Shown: positions 33,265-44,961, numbered from the stretch's first letter. The stretch: DNA of 64,000 bases from Larix kaempferi (GCA_027924585.1 BSBM01000826.1:11439501-11503500), one strand, 5' to 3'. Notes: generated by a model from the letters alone, not told the origin. A program made the numbers and translations.

Positions 33265-33269
33265 TTTTT
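33265..33269. repeat. Target-site duplication of copia E, left copy
   Basis: TTTTT before the LTR TG, repeated at 39459-39463. The empty site in element A reads GCACTTTTCAC (about 7446-7456). Confidence 0.85.
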
Positions 33270-34023
33270 TGTAAAATTAGTCACAGCAGATCTAATGAAC
33301 AAGTAAATCAATCACAACAGATGAACATAGAAAATATGGTGCAAAACTGTGCAAAACATGCAGCAGTGCTCTCTATCCCAGAAAGGGTGAATTAATTACA
33401 ATACAAACTGTCACAATGACTGAGCAATTCGAATTGCCTAAGGAGGTCATTCGAATCACTGAATGGAGTAGCTTGACTCTGTCTAGGAGTCCTCATCAAT
33501 CATCGGTGGTGCTCATCAATCACAACAACCAGTCATCCAGGTGTCAATCTGAGTCTAACTGAGTATAATAAATGTAATTGAAGTGTGTAGCACTGATATA
33601 GGATCTAGAGGCTCAGTGGGGGCGCATGGGAGGCTAACTGAAGTCAGAACAAGTCACCTAATCAAACTGGAGGTCAAATGGAAGTGATACAGTCAGTCGG
33701 GAGTGAAACTAGCCTCAAATCAGGGAGAATCGGAGCTAACTGAATGTAACTGAAGTGAATCTGCAGTGGTAGGTGAACAAGTGCGCCCTTCTCTGGCAGT
33801 AGGTGAGAAGAGGGCGCCTTTCAGCTTAGGAGGGATAAAACTCTGTAGTAAGTGGCTCCCGGGTTCTAGAAGAAGGTGGATAAGGTGCTGGAGGCATCAA
33901 ACTGGTGACTGGGATGCATGCAAGTGCATGCAAAACCCTAGATTCTGCATATCCTGAAATAGATCATGCAAGATCCTGAAATAGATGATGTATCCTGAAA
34001 TAGATGATGTGGATATCCGAACA
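33270..34023 (-). repeat. 3' LTR of copia E
   Basis: TGTAAAATTAGTC...GATATCCGAACA in plus orientation, 754 bp, equal in length to 38705-39458. The polypurine tract follows at 34024. Confidence 0.95.
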
Positions 34024-34038
34024 CCCCCCCTCAAGCTA
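34024..34038 (-). other. Polypurine tract of copia E
   Basis: CCCCCCCTCAAGCTA on the plus strand (TAGCTTGAGGGGGGG in element sense), adjoining the 3' LTR. Confidence 0.85.
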
Positions 34039-34200
34039 GACTATGATGTTCCAACTAAAATAATGTGGGGCCCTGGTAACTAAGACCAAAGGTCACCCCA
34101 ATACAATAATCCAAAAAATGCTAAAAATAAACTAAGTGAGGAAAGAGGGAAAACCCAGTGGGAAGAAAGCCCCCCCCTCAAGCTAAAGCATAATAATGAA

Positions 34201-37200
34201 TCAATCTGTCTCCACCATGATGGAACTCACCCCCAACAGTGAACGGAGGTAAGAGAACTTCTTCTCAGTGAAGCTCTTGGTGAAGATGTCTGCAATTTGC
34301 TCATCAGTAGGGCAATATTGCAGAATGATGGTGTGGTCATGCACCAACTGTCGAATGTAATGCATATGAATCTCAATGTGTTTGGTCCTCTGCCGCTGAA
34401 CTGGATCTGTGGAGATCTTGATAGCACTTTGATTGTCACAAAATAGGACAGTCGAAGTAGTGCCACCAAAACCAAACTCGGAAAGAATACCCTGCAACCA
34501 AACTGCCTGAATGCAGGCATTGACTGCCCCTCGATACTCTGCCTCTGCTGAAGAAAGTGCAATGGCTGCTTTCTTTTTGCTGGACCAGCAAATAGCACCA
34601 TGACCAATCATGAAAACATAACCGGAAGTGGACTTCCTATCAATGCTATCACCTGCCCAATCTGAATCAGTAAAACCAATGAAATCTAGCTCAGAATCTG
34701 CAGCATAGTGTATGCCAAACTGTCTCGTACCTTGCACATACTGTAAGATCCGCTTGGCTGCTTGCCAATGAAGCTCATGTGGTTGCTGCATATATATTGA
34801 CACGGCACTCACGGCATATGAGATATCAGGCCGTGAATGTGTCAAATAAAGTAGTGAACCAATCAACTGTCGATACATACTGCAATCTGCAAGCGGTGTG
34901 GAATCTCCCTCCTCAAGACTGATTCCTGAGAGGAATGGGAACGGGGATGCCTTACATTCAGCCATATTAAACTTCAATAACAGGTCGGAAGCATATTTTT
35001 GCTGAGATATAGTGATCCCATCAAAATTTTGAGCTATCTCCAAGCCCAAAAAATGACTCAGCAAGCCCAAATCGCTCATGTCAAAAGCTAGATTTAAGGC
35101 AGATTTTAGCTTGTTTATTGAAGTAAGTGTGCTACCAGTAATAAGCAGATCATCAACATAAAGTACAATAACCAACAAATTACCTTTAACTCACTGAAGA
35201 TAGACATTCGGATCAGATTTGCATCTTTGGAAATTCTGAGAAAGAAGGAAGGAGTCCATCTTTGCGTACCAAGCTCTTGGGGCCTGTTTTAACCCGTACA
35301 AAGACTTCTTCAATCTACAAACCAATGATGGATCTGATGTATAACCCTCTGGATGCTGCATATAGACCTCTTCAGCAAGGTCTCCATGTAAAAATGCACT
35401 CTTCACATCCATGTGGTGCACTTCCCAGTGCTTGGATGCGGCAATAGCTAAAACAAGGCGGATGGAATCCATCTTTGCAACCGGTGCAAAGGTCTCTGTA
35501 TAGTCCACTCCTTGGACTTGGGAAAAACCTTTTGCCACCAACCTTGCTTTGTATTTGCTGATAGTGCCATCAGCAGCAACTTTAGTACGGTAGACCCATT
35601 TACACTTCACTAATTTTCTTCCAGGTGGAAGAGAAACTAACTCCCATGTATTGTTCTTTTGAAGAGAACTGTACTCTTCATCCATGGCACTTTTCCATCT
35701 CGGATCTCGATGGGCTGAATAGTATGATGTAGGATCTGAACCAACCATCAAATAACAAATCTCAGGAAGAAATGGATCAGCAATAGAAAGAGCCATACCT
35801 GCTCTTTGAAAGTCTCCTCTTGTTCGTCTCGGATCAGCAGGATTTCCAAGATTCGAACCAGCAGATTGTAGAGTGTTTTGGGCCCACTTTGGTAACTGAG
35901 GGGGATCATAATGGTCAGATTCCGAACCTGATATGTCATGATCATCATATGCTGCTACAATATCAGAAATATCAGAACTCATACCTTCATTATCGCTGCT
36001 CGAATCTTCTTCGGGTGAAGGCGGTGAATCGACAGTTTTCTCCTCGACTAGTTGCAATTCTTGAAGCGGTTTTTCAAACTGCACACTGCGCTCTATGAAT
36101 ATCTTTTTAGATCTGATATCCATGAGTTTATATGCTTTTGATTCTTCCCCATATCCTATCAATATGCACTCGATACTTTGTGGATCCAAAGCTCGTCTCT
36201 TCTCAGAAGGAATTCTAGCCCATGTAGTAGAGCCAAAAACTCTCAAATTTGACACATCCGGTTTGTGACCAAAGAATGCTTCGAAAGGAGTCATACCTTT
36301 CACGGATGAATGTGGAACACGGTTCTGTATATATGCAGAAACATTGATTGCTTCAGCCCAAAGATTTGCAGCCAAACCTTTCGATTCAATCATGCATGTA
36401 GCCATCTCTTTCAGTGACCGGTTTTTCCTTTCCGCTACACCGTTCTGCTGGGGTGTGTAGGGAACTGTATGTTGGATCTTGATTCCTCTTTGGGAACAAA
36501 GTTGCAGCAACTCGGACTTGATATATTCCCCACCATTATCAGATCTAAGAGCTTTGATCTTGATCTCAGTGGTGGTCTCAACAGAAGCCTTAAAATCCTT
36601 GAATTTTCCAAGCACTTCTGACTTGTTTTTGAGAAAGAATACCCATGTAAAGCGGGAAAAATCGTCAATAAATGTCAAAACATACCTTGAACCATTTAAT
36701 GACATATGGGGCAGCGGACCACTGATATCAGAATGGATCAATTCCAAAATAGTAGAGGCACTGCTAGCCTTGCCGCGGTCGAATCTGTGCTCGGGGTGCT
36801 TCCCAATAATGCAACCGGTGCATATTCCCTTCGAGGAACGGAGTTGTGGAAGCCCATCTACCATGGATTTATTTGATAGCAGCAGAAAATACTTATAATT
36901 TAGATGTCCAAATCTTTCATGCCAAAGCCTACTAACCTCATTACCATGTGTGCGAAGAGCAGTGGGCTTTGCAAGCGGAATAAAGTGCGAAAACTCATAA
37001 CATTTTGCAGTGTGGTTTGCCTTTCCAACCGCAACTAGTCTTCCACTTTTGATATCAGAAATTTCAACTGTATTAGGGCTGAATGTGACTTGCTTTGGTT
37101 CACCAGTATGTGTCATTTGATACACAGAAAGGAGATTCGAAGCTAAGGAAGGCACATAGAGAACATTCTGAAAGCATCCATGTTCTACATGAATCGTACC

Positions 37201-38280
37201 TTTTCCCTTTGAAGAAATTTTTGAGTCATCTCCCAAATGGATGGGGATGAAGCTGTTTGGATCGAATGAGGAAAAAGAATCAATATTTGCAGCCATATGA
37301 TTTGATGCACCCGAATCTATCAAGAGAGTAGTGGGCTTCGAAACCGTTGCCATGAGTGCTTGTCCTCTTTCATGATCGTCATTCCGATCCTTCTTCCTTG
37401 CACCGTCAGGAAGGGTTATGTTGTTCTTTTCCAAAAGGAGGGCCATTTGATCTATAGTCTTCTTCATACATGAACTTTCGGGATGAAAGCCACGGTTACA
37501 ATAAGTACATTTAGATTTTTGGTTACCTTCTTTGCCCTTTTGCTTGGATTTCGAACCGGATGGTGCATCCGTTTGCTTGCCTTTGTCTTTTTGCTTGTGA
37601 GGCTCGAATTTGGGCTTCTCCTTCTTTAGCTTTCCTTTACCATTCGGGATCTTGGATCCTTGAACAAATAGGGATGAATCTTTGGAGCTTATGGACCCCA
37701 TTTGAATCAACTTGTCATGCTCTTTTGTAACGGACTCAATGAAGGCATTCAAGGTAGGCATCTTCCAATTCGGGGTAGTTAGCCGACCGGAATTGAAAGT
37801 AGAGACAAATACCGAATAATCTTTCCCAAGCTTGCTTAGAATGGAGAGGATCAACTGTTTATCCTCTTTGATAACACCACTGTTCTTCAATTGCAAGTTC
37901 AAGTTCTTGAATTTTGTGAAGAATTCATTGATGGTCTCGAAATTCTCAGGATTAAGGCCAATCAATTCATTCTCTAATTGAAAAGCCCTAAGCTCATCCT
38001 GCTTGCCGAATAGTGTTTCAAGTTGCTCCCATATGGCTTTTGGAGTCTTCAATCCGCTGAGATGGAAGTGAAGATCCTTGGAGATGGAGAGACAAAGAAG
38101 ACCGTAAGCTTCATCAAGCTTGTTGTAGTGTTTGGTTCTTTCTGCCACAATGTTTGGCTCCAATTCAAGACCAAGAGTGACTCGGTAGTAACCTTTTGAA
38201 CGTAATATGATCTCCATATCATATTTCCAATCAAAATAATTGAATGGGGTGAGGATAGGCTTTGAAGAAGAGTATTCCAT
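34201..38280 (-). pseudogene. Copia E gag-pol polyprotein with a single in-frame TGA
   Basis: One frame runs from ATG 38280 (MEYSSSKPILTPFNYFDW; an upstream in-frame ATG at 38319 is also possible) to the end at 34201. Gag is followed by the zinc knuckle CTYCNRGFHPESSC (about 37470-37511) and protease LLIDSGASNHMA (about 37290-37325). Integrase has WHERFGHLNYK, IHSDISGPL, RSDNGGEY and QQNGVAERKN. Reverse transcriptase has KWVYRTKVAADGT, MDVKSAFLHGDL and LYVDDLLITG (about 35140-35170). RNase H has FTDSDWAGDS, LSSAEAEYRGAV and CDNQSAIKI. All catalytic residues are present. The only break is TGA at about 35188-35190, just before the YVDD block, consistent with CGA to TGA. Confidence 0.93.
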
Positions 38281-38282
38281 TG

Positions 38283-38390
38283 CTAGGAGCGAGTCAACTG
38301 ATGAAGAGGAAGCTTGCATGCAGACTATAGCGAATGCAATTGCTGTAGGGAAGCTTGCATGCAGAATGTAGCGAGTGCAATTGGAGGAGA
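38283..38390. repeat. Short tandem duplication in copia E leader
   Basis: GAAGCTTGCATGCAGA-type units of about 50 bp occur twice, just upstream of the gag start, in the leader of element E. Confidence 0.6.
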
Positions 38391-38692
38391 CAATAAACCT
38401 GCAAATCACATAAGAACAATCACAATAAGGTCGAACAATCCACCCTTTGAGAGTTGCATCACACCTGGGATTGGATTTCAAGCAATGTTGAATCGGTCCA
38501 ATGTATCAGATCCAGGAATTATGTGGTAACTCAAGCTTCTGGAGTGGTATTGGAATAATTTTCAAGCTTTGCATGCACAGGAGCGAATGCCCTTGAGATA
38601 TCTCATGCCAAACTTTTTGCAATTTTTTTTAGCAATTCAGTCAAATCTTCTTGTAGAAACACCTGTAGAAAAGAGATCTTGTCCCTGCAATG

Positions 38693-38704
38693 GCTCTGAT
38701 ACCA
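38693..38704 (-). other. Primer-binding site of copia E
   Basis: GCTCTGATACCA on the plus strand is the reverse of TGGTATCAGAGC, the standard copia site complementary to initiator tRNA-Met. It touches the 5' LTR directly. Confidence 0.95.
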
Positions 38705-39458
38705 TGTAAAATTAGTCACAGCAGATCTAATGAACAAGTAAATCAATCACAACAGATGAACATAGAAAATATGGTGCAAAACTGTGCAAAACATGCAGCA
38801 GTGCTCTCTATCCCAGAAAGGGTGAATGAATTACAATACAAACTGTCACAATGACTGAGCAATTCGAATTGCCTAAGGAGGTCATTTGAATCACTGAATG
38901 GAGTAGCTTGACTCTGTCTAGGAGTCCTCATCAATCATCGGTGGTGCTCATCAATCACAACAACCAGTCATCCAGGTGTCAATCTGAGTCTAACTGAGTA
39001 TAATAAATGTAACTGAAGTGTGTAGCACTGATATAGGATTTGGAGGCTCAGTGGGGGCGCATGGGAGGCTAACTGAAGTCAGAACAAGTTACCTAATCAA
39101 ACTGGAGGTCAAACGGAAGTGATACAGTCAGTTGGGAGTGAAACTAGCCTCAAATCAGGGAGAATCGGAGCTAACTGAATGTAACTGAAGTGAATCTGCA
39201 GTGGTAGGTGAACAAGTGCGCCCTTCTCTGGCAGTAGGTGAGAAGAGGGCGCCTTTCAGCTTAGGAGGGCTAAAAATCTGTAGTAAGTGGCTCTCGGGTG
39301 CTAGAAGAAGGTGGATAAGGTGTTGGAGGCATCAAATTGGTGACTGGGATGCATGCAAGTGCATGCAAAACCCTAGATTCTGCATATCCTGAAATAGATC
39401 ATGCAAGATCCTGAAATAGATGATGTATCCCGAAATAGATGATGTGGATATCCGAACA
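38705..39458 (-). repeat. 5' LTR of copia E
   Basis: 754 bp, same ends as the 3' LTR, about 15 substitutions by eye (about 2%). The TSD TTTTT follows at 39459. Confidence 0.95.
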
Positions 39459-39463
39459 TTTTT
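39459..39463. repeat. Target-site duplication of copia E, right copy
   Basis: TTTTT directly after CCGAACA, matching 33265-33269. Confidence 0.85.
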
Positions 39464-41578
39464 CACTTTTAGGATGCAATGCTTTCCATTTTTCATCCGG
39501 AATGTGAGCCCATGCTTCACTACCAAACACATGGAAGTGACTTACATCTGGTTTAATTTTAATCCATGCTTCTTCTGGTGTGATACCTTGTAAAGATTTA
39601 GTGGGGGTGCGATTAACTATGTAATTGCACAATTTATGGCTTCAGCCCAAAATTGAAGACTTAGTCCCTTAGATTGGATCATACAATTAGCCATTTCTTT
39701 TAAAGTGCGGTTCTTCCGTTCAGCTACACAATTTTGTTGTGGTGTATATGGAAAAGTGTGTTGTTGTTGGATTCCTTGTTCAGTTCAGAAAGTAGTGAAC
39801 TTTTTGTTAACATATTCTCCTCCATTGTCAAATCTTAACTTAATAATTTGATGACCAGATTGTTTTTCAATAAGGGCCTCGCATGCCAAGAACATGTTAA
39901 ATACTTCGCTCTTAAGTTTTAGGAAATAAACCCAAGTCTGTCTGGTTTAATCATCAATGAAAGTTAAGAAATATTTGAAACCAGAAAAGGAAGCAGATGG
40001 AAGAGGACCACACAAGTCACTATGCACAAGCTCCAAGGGAACCGAGGCATGCCAAGAGGCACGTTTGTCAAAACTTTTCTGATGATGTTTTTCGAGTACA
40101 CAACTGGAATAGACACCATCCCTGCAAGATACCATTGGAAGACCTGTCACCATATTGTCTTTACATAGTTGTTGCAATGAGCGCTAATTTAAGTGACCAA
40201 ATCGCTCATGCCAAAGTTTGCTCAAGTTATCACTATGAGCAACAAAAACTGAAGGAAAAGGTGATAACCCAAAGTTGTTAAATTTGTACAACCTGGTAAT
40301 ATCATCAACAATTCCAGTTGCTAGGACCTATTGAGGATCTTCAAAATCCTTGATTACAACTTGGCGAGGTGTAAACACCACAGTTGTACCTTCACCAGAA
40401 TGAGTGATTTGATAGACTGATAAAAAATTGCAGGAAATTCTTGGAACACATAATACATCACTAAAATGACCATTATCTACTGGAATTGTTCTAGCTCCTA
40501 CAACACTTAGATATCTATCATCACCAACAAATATTTGTTTGGTGTTACATTCATGCATAGTAGAAAAGATGGCTTGATCCTTAGCCATATGATAAGATGC
40601 TCCAGAATCAATGAGCCATTCAATTGAAGTAGAAGAAGAAGATGCATTATAAGAATAACCAGAAGCACAAAGTGCATGTCCATGAGAGGTAGATTCTGAA
40701 GGCGAATCTAGGCTGATGTGGTGCTTCTTCATTGTTGCCTCCAAGGCTGCCATCTTCTTGAAACACTTAGATTCATCATGATTATCTTTCCCGCAATAGT
40801 TGCAATGATGCTCAGTCTTCTTTCCTTTTGGTTTGGATCCTTTGTCATTTTTTAAAGAAGGAGCTGACTGAGAGGGTTTGGGACCCTTGTTTGACTTATT
40901 ATTGTGAAAATTTTGTTTCTTGGGAGGCTTGGACTTTTCTTTCTGTTAGGACAATAAGGCTTTCCCAGATGTATCTGCATTGTTATATATTCCAATATGG
41001 ATAGGCTTATATTTCTCTCTAATCAAGGAATCAAAAAAGGATTCAAGACTAGGCTCTGGATAGCTAGTTGCATTCAAGGATTCTTTCATGGAGTAAAATG
41101 TAGATACAAAAACAGAATATGCAGGTCCAAGTTTTGAAAGAATGTGATAAATGTATTGTTTGTCTTCCCTCTTAATCTAGAATTCTGCACATAAGAGTTT
41201 AAGAGTTTTATACTTGGATAAATAATCTTGAATGCATGAAAAATGACTTGGATTGAAAGAAATCAACTCATTTTCGAGTTGGTGACCTCGAATTTCATTG
41301 TGTTTACCAAACAAAGATTCCAACTTGTCCCAAGCAGCATCAGGTTCATCAATTCCAGATATGTGGAATCGCAAATCAATAGATACTGACATCCCAATCA
41401 ATCCACGAGCTTCATCACATCTATTTGCCCATTTTATTTTCTTATCATCATCAGTGGGTTCTATTTCTTTCCCTGAGGTAATTCTGAAAAATCCTCTACT
41501 TCGTAGAACATCGTCCATATGAGATTTCCATGAGAAATAGTTGGAACTGGTAAGTAGAATATCACAAGGGGCGGCCAT
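39464..41578 (-). pseudogene. Copia D gag, protease and integrase, broken
   Basis: From ATG 41578 (MAAPCDILLTSSNYFSW) the gag capsid region reads to about 41180. A frame with knuckle and protease follows (WLIDSGASYHMA about 40590-40625), then integrase LVHSDLCGPLPSASF (40000 region) and degraded core blocks to 39464. It is collinear with 7440-9478 of element A. Here the knuckle reads HDESKCFKK, keeping the Cys that is Ser in A, and the gag start lost from A is present. Frameshifts and stops (for example at 41178 and 39947) inactivate it. Confidence 0.87.
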
Positions 41579-42697
41579 ATTTGTAAATTAATGGTTGTAA
41601 AAGGACAACCAATAGTCTTGATGCGAAGAGCTCGAAAAAATAGGTGGTTTAAAAAAAAATGGCACTGAAATCTAACTTTGTATGATGAAGTTATGCTTGA
41701 TCAAAAAAATGTTGAAGATGTCCCCAATAGTAACGTGGCAGATAGAAAATGATCAGCTACAAGAAAAGGACGCCCCTATTCCCAAGATGAATCTTTCACA
41801 GTCATTTTACAAGAAAGTTGCTTTAAGGGAATCACTTTTGTAAAATAAATGATTTCACTTTTACAATGATGTTACTTTAAATAGTGCAGCAATAAAAAGG
41901 AACTTAAGAGACTCACTTTTTTTTTTTTTTATGTTACTGAGATGCACTTTTACAATAAAGTAACTTGAAAATAGAAATTGCATGCACTTTTTCTTTTAAA
42001 AGTAGTTTCCTAAGACTTGAACTCAAGACCTATTTAGGAATAAAGAAACTTTGAACCAAGTGGGCTAGATTAAAAGGTATGTAAAATATGGGAAGGAGGA
42101 AGGGTTTTTTTTTTTTTTTTACTCATCTTGCTCGGTTTCATGCTTTCCTTTTTTCCTGCAAATCAAACCACAAACCGAAACAAAAAAAATTTCCACACTT
42201 GTGGGGTGATATCTCATTAGCTTGCCCAAAAATTCTACGTTTTCTCTCTGTTTTTGATTTGCCAAGATCGCACAAGGGGCACGGTAAAGAGCATACGCAG
42301 CCGAGAAAAACCCTTTCCCTTTCTGTTTTTGAATTGCCGAGATCGCACAAGGTGCATAGCAAAGAGCATATGCAGACAGGGAAAGCAACAATCCAAAACA
42401 AACAAAAAAATCTAATAACAAAAACTGATAAAATATGAGTTATAAACAAAAAAATATAAAAAGCGTCACTGTAACATTATACCTTTAGATCTCATCAAAT
42501 ACGCGTTTCTGAGGCAACCGAGAACCGTTTTCGATCAAACGAAAACTATTTTCCAATGGAAATGATGCTCTGTATGCAATGGAACACCTCCCGTAGCCCA
42601 AAAATGCAAAGAAATACCAGAACCAGAAACCCTTTCAAGTTTCAGCAACAACAGTTCAAGATCTAGATCATAACCGGAAGTGGTTCTTCATAAAAAA
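41579..42697. other. Copia D 5' leader, non-coding
   Basis: About 1.1 kb between the gag start and the inverted-repeat-bounded segment. It contains poly-T tracts (for example 41929-41940 and 42107-42120) and a 75-bp tandem duplication (42248-42382). Short GC-poor ORFs here lack family resemblance. In element A this interval has been deleted, so comparison is not possible. Confidence 0.5.
42248..42382. repeat. 75-bp tandem duplication in copia D leader
   Basis: CTGTTTTTGA-TTTGCC(A/G)AGATCGCACAAGG begins at 42248 and again at 42323. The two units share most bases, including AAAGAGCATA-GCAG. Confidence 0.8.
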
Positions 42698-42999
42698 CCA
42701 CTTATACTATGAAACGAAAACTCGACACAGTTCTCGTTTTTCTCTCTCCTAATTTTAGTAGGTATTTTTAGCTCCGTTTCAAAAAGGGGTGATGCCAGTA
42801 TCACACATTTTCATTTCGAGGCATTTTTTGGGACCTTTGAATTATCTTTATCGTAAAAAAAAATTAAAAACAAAATAATTAAAAAACCAAACGATACAAA
42901 ATCTAAAAAAAATTTAAAAACAAAATAATTTAAAAAAAAATTATTTATACAAGAAAATTAAAAATAAAAAAAATTAAACACAATTCAAGAAAAAAAACA

Positions 43000-43590
43000 A
43001 AACCATGCAATGGTCGGGGACGTGGGTTGCGGTGAGGGAGGGGGGAGGTGGGCGACAACGGTGGCGGGGGAAGGAGAGGGCGGCGGAGGGGGAAGGGGAC
43101 GAGGTGGTGGAGCTGGGCGCGGGAAGGGAGGGGGAGGTGGAAGGGAGGGGCTGGCATCGAGCCGCTCACTTGGGCGCCAAAGGGCGGCCCTCATGGCCCC
43201 CGTCGATGCCGGGCATCGACGGGGGCCGTGAGGGCTGCCCTTTGTTGCCCAAGCGAGGGAGGTCGCTCGCTTGGGCACCAAAGGGTGGCCCTCACGGCCC
43301 CCGTCGATGCCCGGAATGGAGGGGGCCGTGAGGGCCGCCCTTTGGCACCCAGGCGGGCAGTTCCCACCCCCTCCTTCCTCCTCCTCGCTCCCCTCAACTT
43401 CCCCCTTGCCCCGCATCCGCCGCCCTCCCTTCCACCTCTCCCCGCCGCCCTCCCTTCCACGGCCGCCACCCACCACCTCCTCCTCCTCCCTTATCCCTCT
43501 GTCGCCCTCCCCTTCCCCCTCCTCTCTCCTTCCCCGCCTCCCTCCCTTCCACCGCCACCGCCCACCTCCACGCCATTGCATTGTTTCAAT
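43000..43590. repeat. Large GC-rich imperfect palindrome
   Basis: The left arm (ATGCAATGG, then G-rich text GGTGGGCG, GGTGGCGGGGGAAGGAGAG) mirrors the right arm (CTCTCCTTCCCCG, CGCCCACCTCC, CCATTGCAT). At its centre are two hairpins. The strong G/C strand asymmetry switches near 43250-43380. Every frame stays open here because of composition, so the several overlapping ORFs are not evidence of genes. Confidence 0.8.
43169..43353. repeat. Two tandem 84-bp hairpins
   Basis: Hairpin 1 spans 43169-43253 (axis at 43211, CCCCGTCGATGCC-G-GGCATCGACGGGG). Hairpin 2 spans 43270-43353 (axis near 43311). The arms share the word GGCCCTCACGGCCCCCGTCGA, trimmed here to its common part. The short link AAGCGAG...CTCGCTT is itself inverted. 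Confidence 0.85.
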
Positions 43591-44440
43591 TTTTTTTTTT
43601 TTTAATTTTGTTTAATTTTGTATAGTTTATGTTTTTTTAAATTTTGTTTAATTTTTTGTTTAAAGTTTGTTTAATTTTAAAAAAAAATTGTTTAAGTTTG
43701 TTTAATTTTGTATAGATTAATTATTTTTTAATTATTTTGTTTTTTAATTTATTTTAAAATTTTGTATAGTTTGATTTTTTTATTGTTTTTAAATTTTTGT
43801 TTTAATTGTTTTTAAGTTTTTGTATAGTTTTTTTTTTAATTTTTTATAATGTTAGTTTGGTTAGTATATAGATACTTAGTTTTGTTTTTTAATGTATTTT
43901 TAAATGTTTAATTATAAAGTTATCTTAGTTTAGTTTGTTTTTAATTTTTTTAAAATTTTTAATTATAACATTAGTTAAAATTTGTTAGTTTAATTTCTTT
44001 TTTAAAACCCAAAGCATGAATTTGAAGAAGCAGTTTAGATGCTTTTTACTAGTATGATTTTTGTAATTGAAACTCTAGAGGAGTTTTTGAATATCTATAT
44101 GAACCATTTGTTCTTGTATGCTCTAATATATTATCTCATAATGAATCGCATCATAATTCCTTTGTTTTTATATGGTTATAATGGTGAAATTATTAGAGAA
44201 ATTTGTTTTTTTGTTTAATATGCAATTTTCCTGAAAGTTGTAATTTATCTCTTCAAGAAATTTTTTTTTTCCAATTTAAGGTTGATTTTAAAGTTTTGTT
44301 AAACAACAATATGGGATTTTTAGGCCATGGCTCTATTTTTTACCCTAAAAAAAAATATGTGTATACTGGTATCAACACTTTTCTATTTGGGGGGTGTTTT
44401 TGGTGTGTTTTTTGCAAAAATCATCATTTTTATGGGTAGA
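43591..44440. other. AT-rich non-coding right half of the inverted-repeat segment
   Basis: Low-complexity TTTAATTTTG-type sequence with T-tracts, roughly complementary in composition to 42840-42990 on the other side of the GC-rich core. No gene is seen. Confidence 0.5.
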
Positions 44441-44490
44441 ATTCTTGTTCATAGTATATAGTTCTCGTTTCATAGTATAAGCGGTTAAAA

Positions 44491-44502
44491 GCTCTGATAC
44501 CA
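44491..44502 (-). other. Primer-binding site of copia D
   Basis: GCTCTGATACCA on the plus strand, an exact complement-type site for initiator tRNA-Met, touching the LTR TG at 44503. Confidence 0.93.
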
Positions 44503-44961
44503 TGTTCGGGTACATAGGGTACTCCCAAAAGACCGAACACCTAGAGCAACCACTTCACACAAACAGATCACAGATCAACACACTGATGTTTTGACGTGGT
44601 TTAAACCCTCGAGAGGGAAACACTCCACGGACCCAACCAAATAGCTTCTACGGAGCAATTTATTATGCATGGAAAGAAAGTTACAAATGAGCTTCTCATA
44701 ATCAATAAACTTTCCAATGACCCTCCATGCTCTTTAAATAGAGATCATGGACCAATCGAGTGTTAAGCCATGGATTAAGGGTAGGTATTATCTAAGAGAA
44801 GTTGTGCCGTCGGATCACTCTATGTCTAGAACATATCGTGACCGTTGGATTTAAATATTTACAAATGCATACTAATTCATACTAAAGAAACACACTTTAC
44901 TTAACAGATCTATTACACAAGTTGATCTTAACTAACTCCTAAGTGTCTAAATATATTAACT
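44503..44961 (-). repeat. 5' LTR of copia D
   Basis: 459 bp, TGTTCGGG to TTAACT (final A mutated to T), collinear with the A 3' LTR (4916-5374). The TSD CCATC follows at 44962-44966. Confidence 0.92.

Larger units (their letters stand above)
33270..39458 (-). mobile_element. Ty1/copia element E, nearly intact
   Basis: A 6,189-bp minus-strand copia element inserted into copia D. It has two 754-bp LTRs (33270-34023 and 38705-39458) differing at about 15 positions by eye, TSD TTTTT, an exact 12-base tRNA-iMet primer-binding site next to the 5' LTR, a polypurine tract, and one gag-pol frame interrupted only by a single TGA. The insertion came after the A/D duplication because A has the empty site. 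It is the most complete retrotransposon in the window. Confidence 0.95.
42698..44486. mobile_element. Inverted-repeat-bounded segment with GC-rich core
   Basis: The left end AACCACTTATACTATGAAAC (42698 on) and the reverse complement of the right end AACCGCTTATACTATGAAAC (ending 44486) match over about 26 bases with two differences. The 1.8-kb interior is AT-rich at both sides and has a very GC-rich, palindromic middle (43000-43585). No transposase is recognised. The flanking duplication is unclear because both sides are A-rich (ATAAAA left, AAAAGC right). It lies directly beside the copia D primer-binding site. A non-autonomous DNA transposon is the best guess; a copia leader rearrangement is possible. 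Confidence 0.5.
30901..44961 (-). mobile_element. Ty1/copia element D, segmental copy of A with later insertions
   Basis: Minus-strand copia of the same family as A, sharing its LTR, coding order, TSD and right flank. The 3' LTR is cut at the left, leaving 30901-30969 joined to gypsy G. The coding region is split by copia E at 33265-39463, the hairpin MITE lies at 32665-32882, and an inverted-repeat-bounded segment sits at 42698-44486. Unlike A it keeps the gag start, the primer-binding site (44491-44502) and a complete 459-bp 5' LTR. Because it shares A's TSD and flank, it arose by duplication of the A locus, not by independent transposition. Confidence 0.9.

Noticed and set aside
35262-36898. 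Plus-strand ORFs opposite copia E (for example 36479-36898)
   Set aside because: Antisense shadows of the intact minus-strand polyprotein; no independent motif.
38693-38704. tRNA-like sequence
   Set aside because: Only the 12-base primer-binding complement is present, not a tRNA gene. The same applies at 44491, 60904 and 15912.
42985-43605. Several overlapping ORFs on both strands in the GC-rich core
   Set aside because: All frames are open because the region is GC-rich and repetitive; the predicted proteins are low-complexity Gly/Arg/Pro/Ser and mirror each other through the palindrome.
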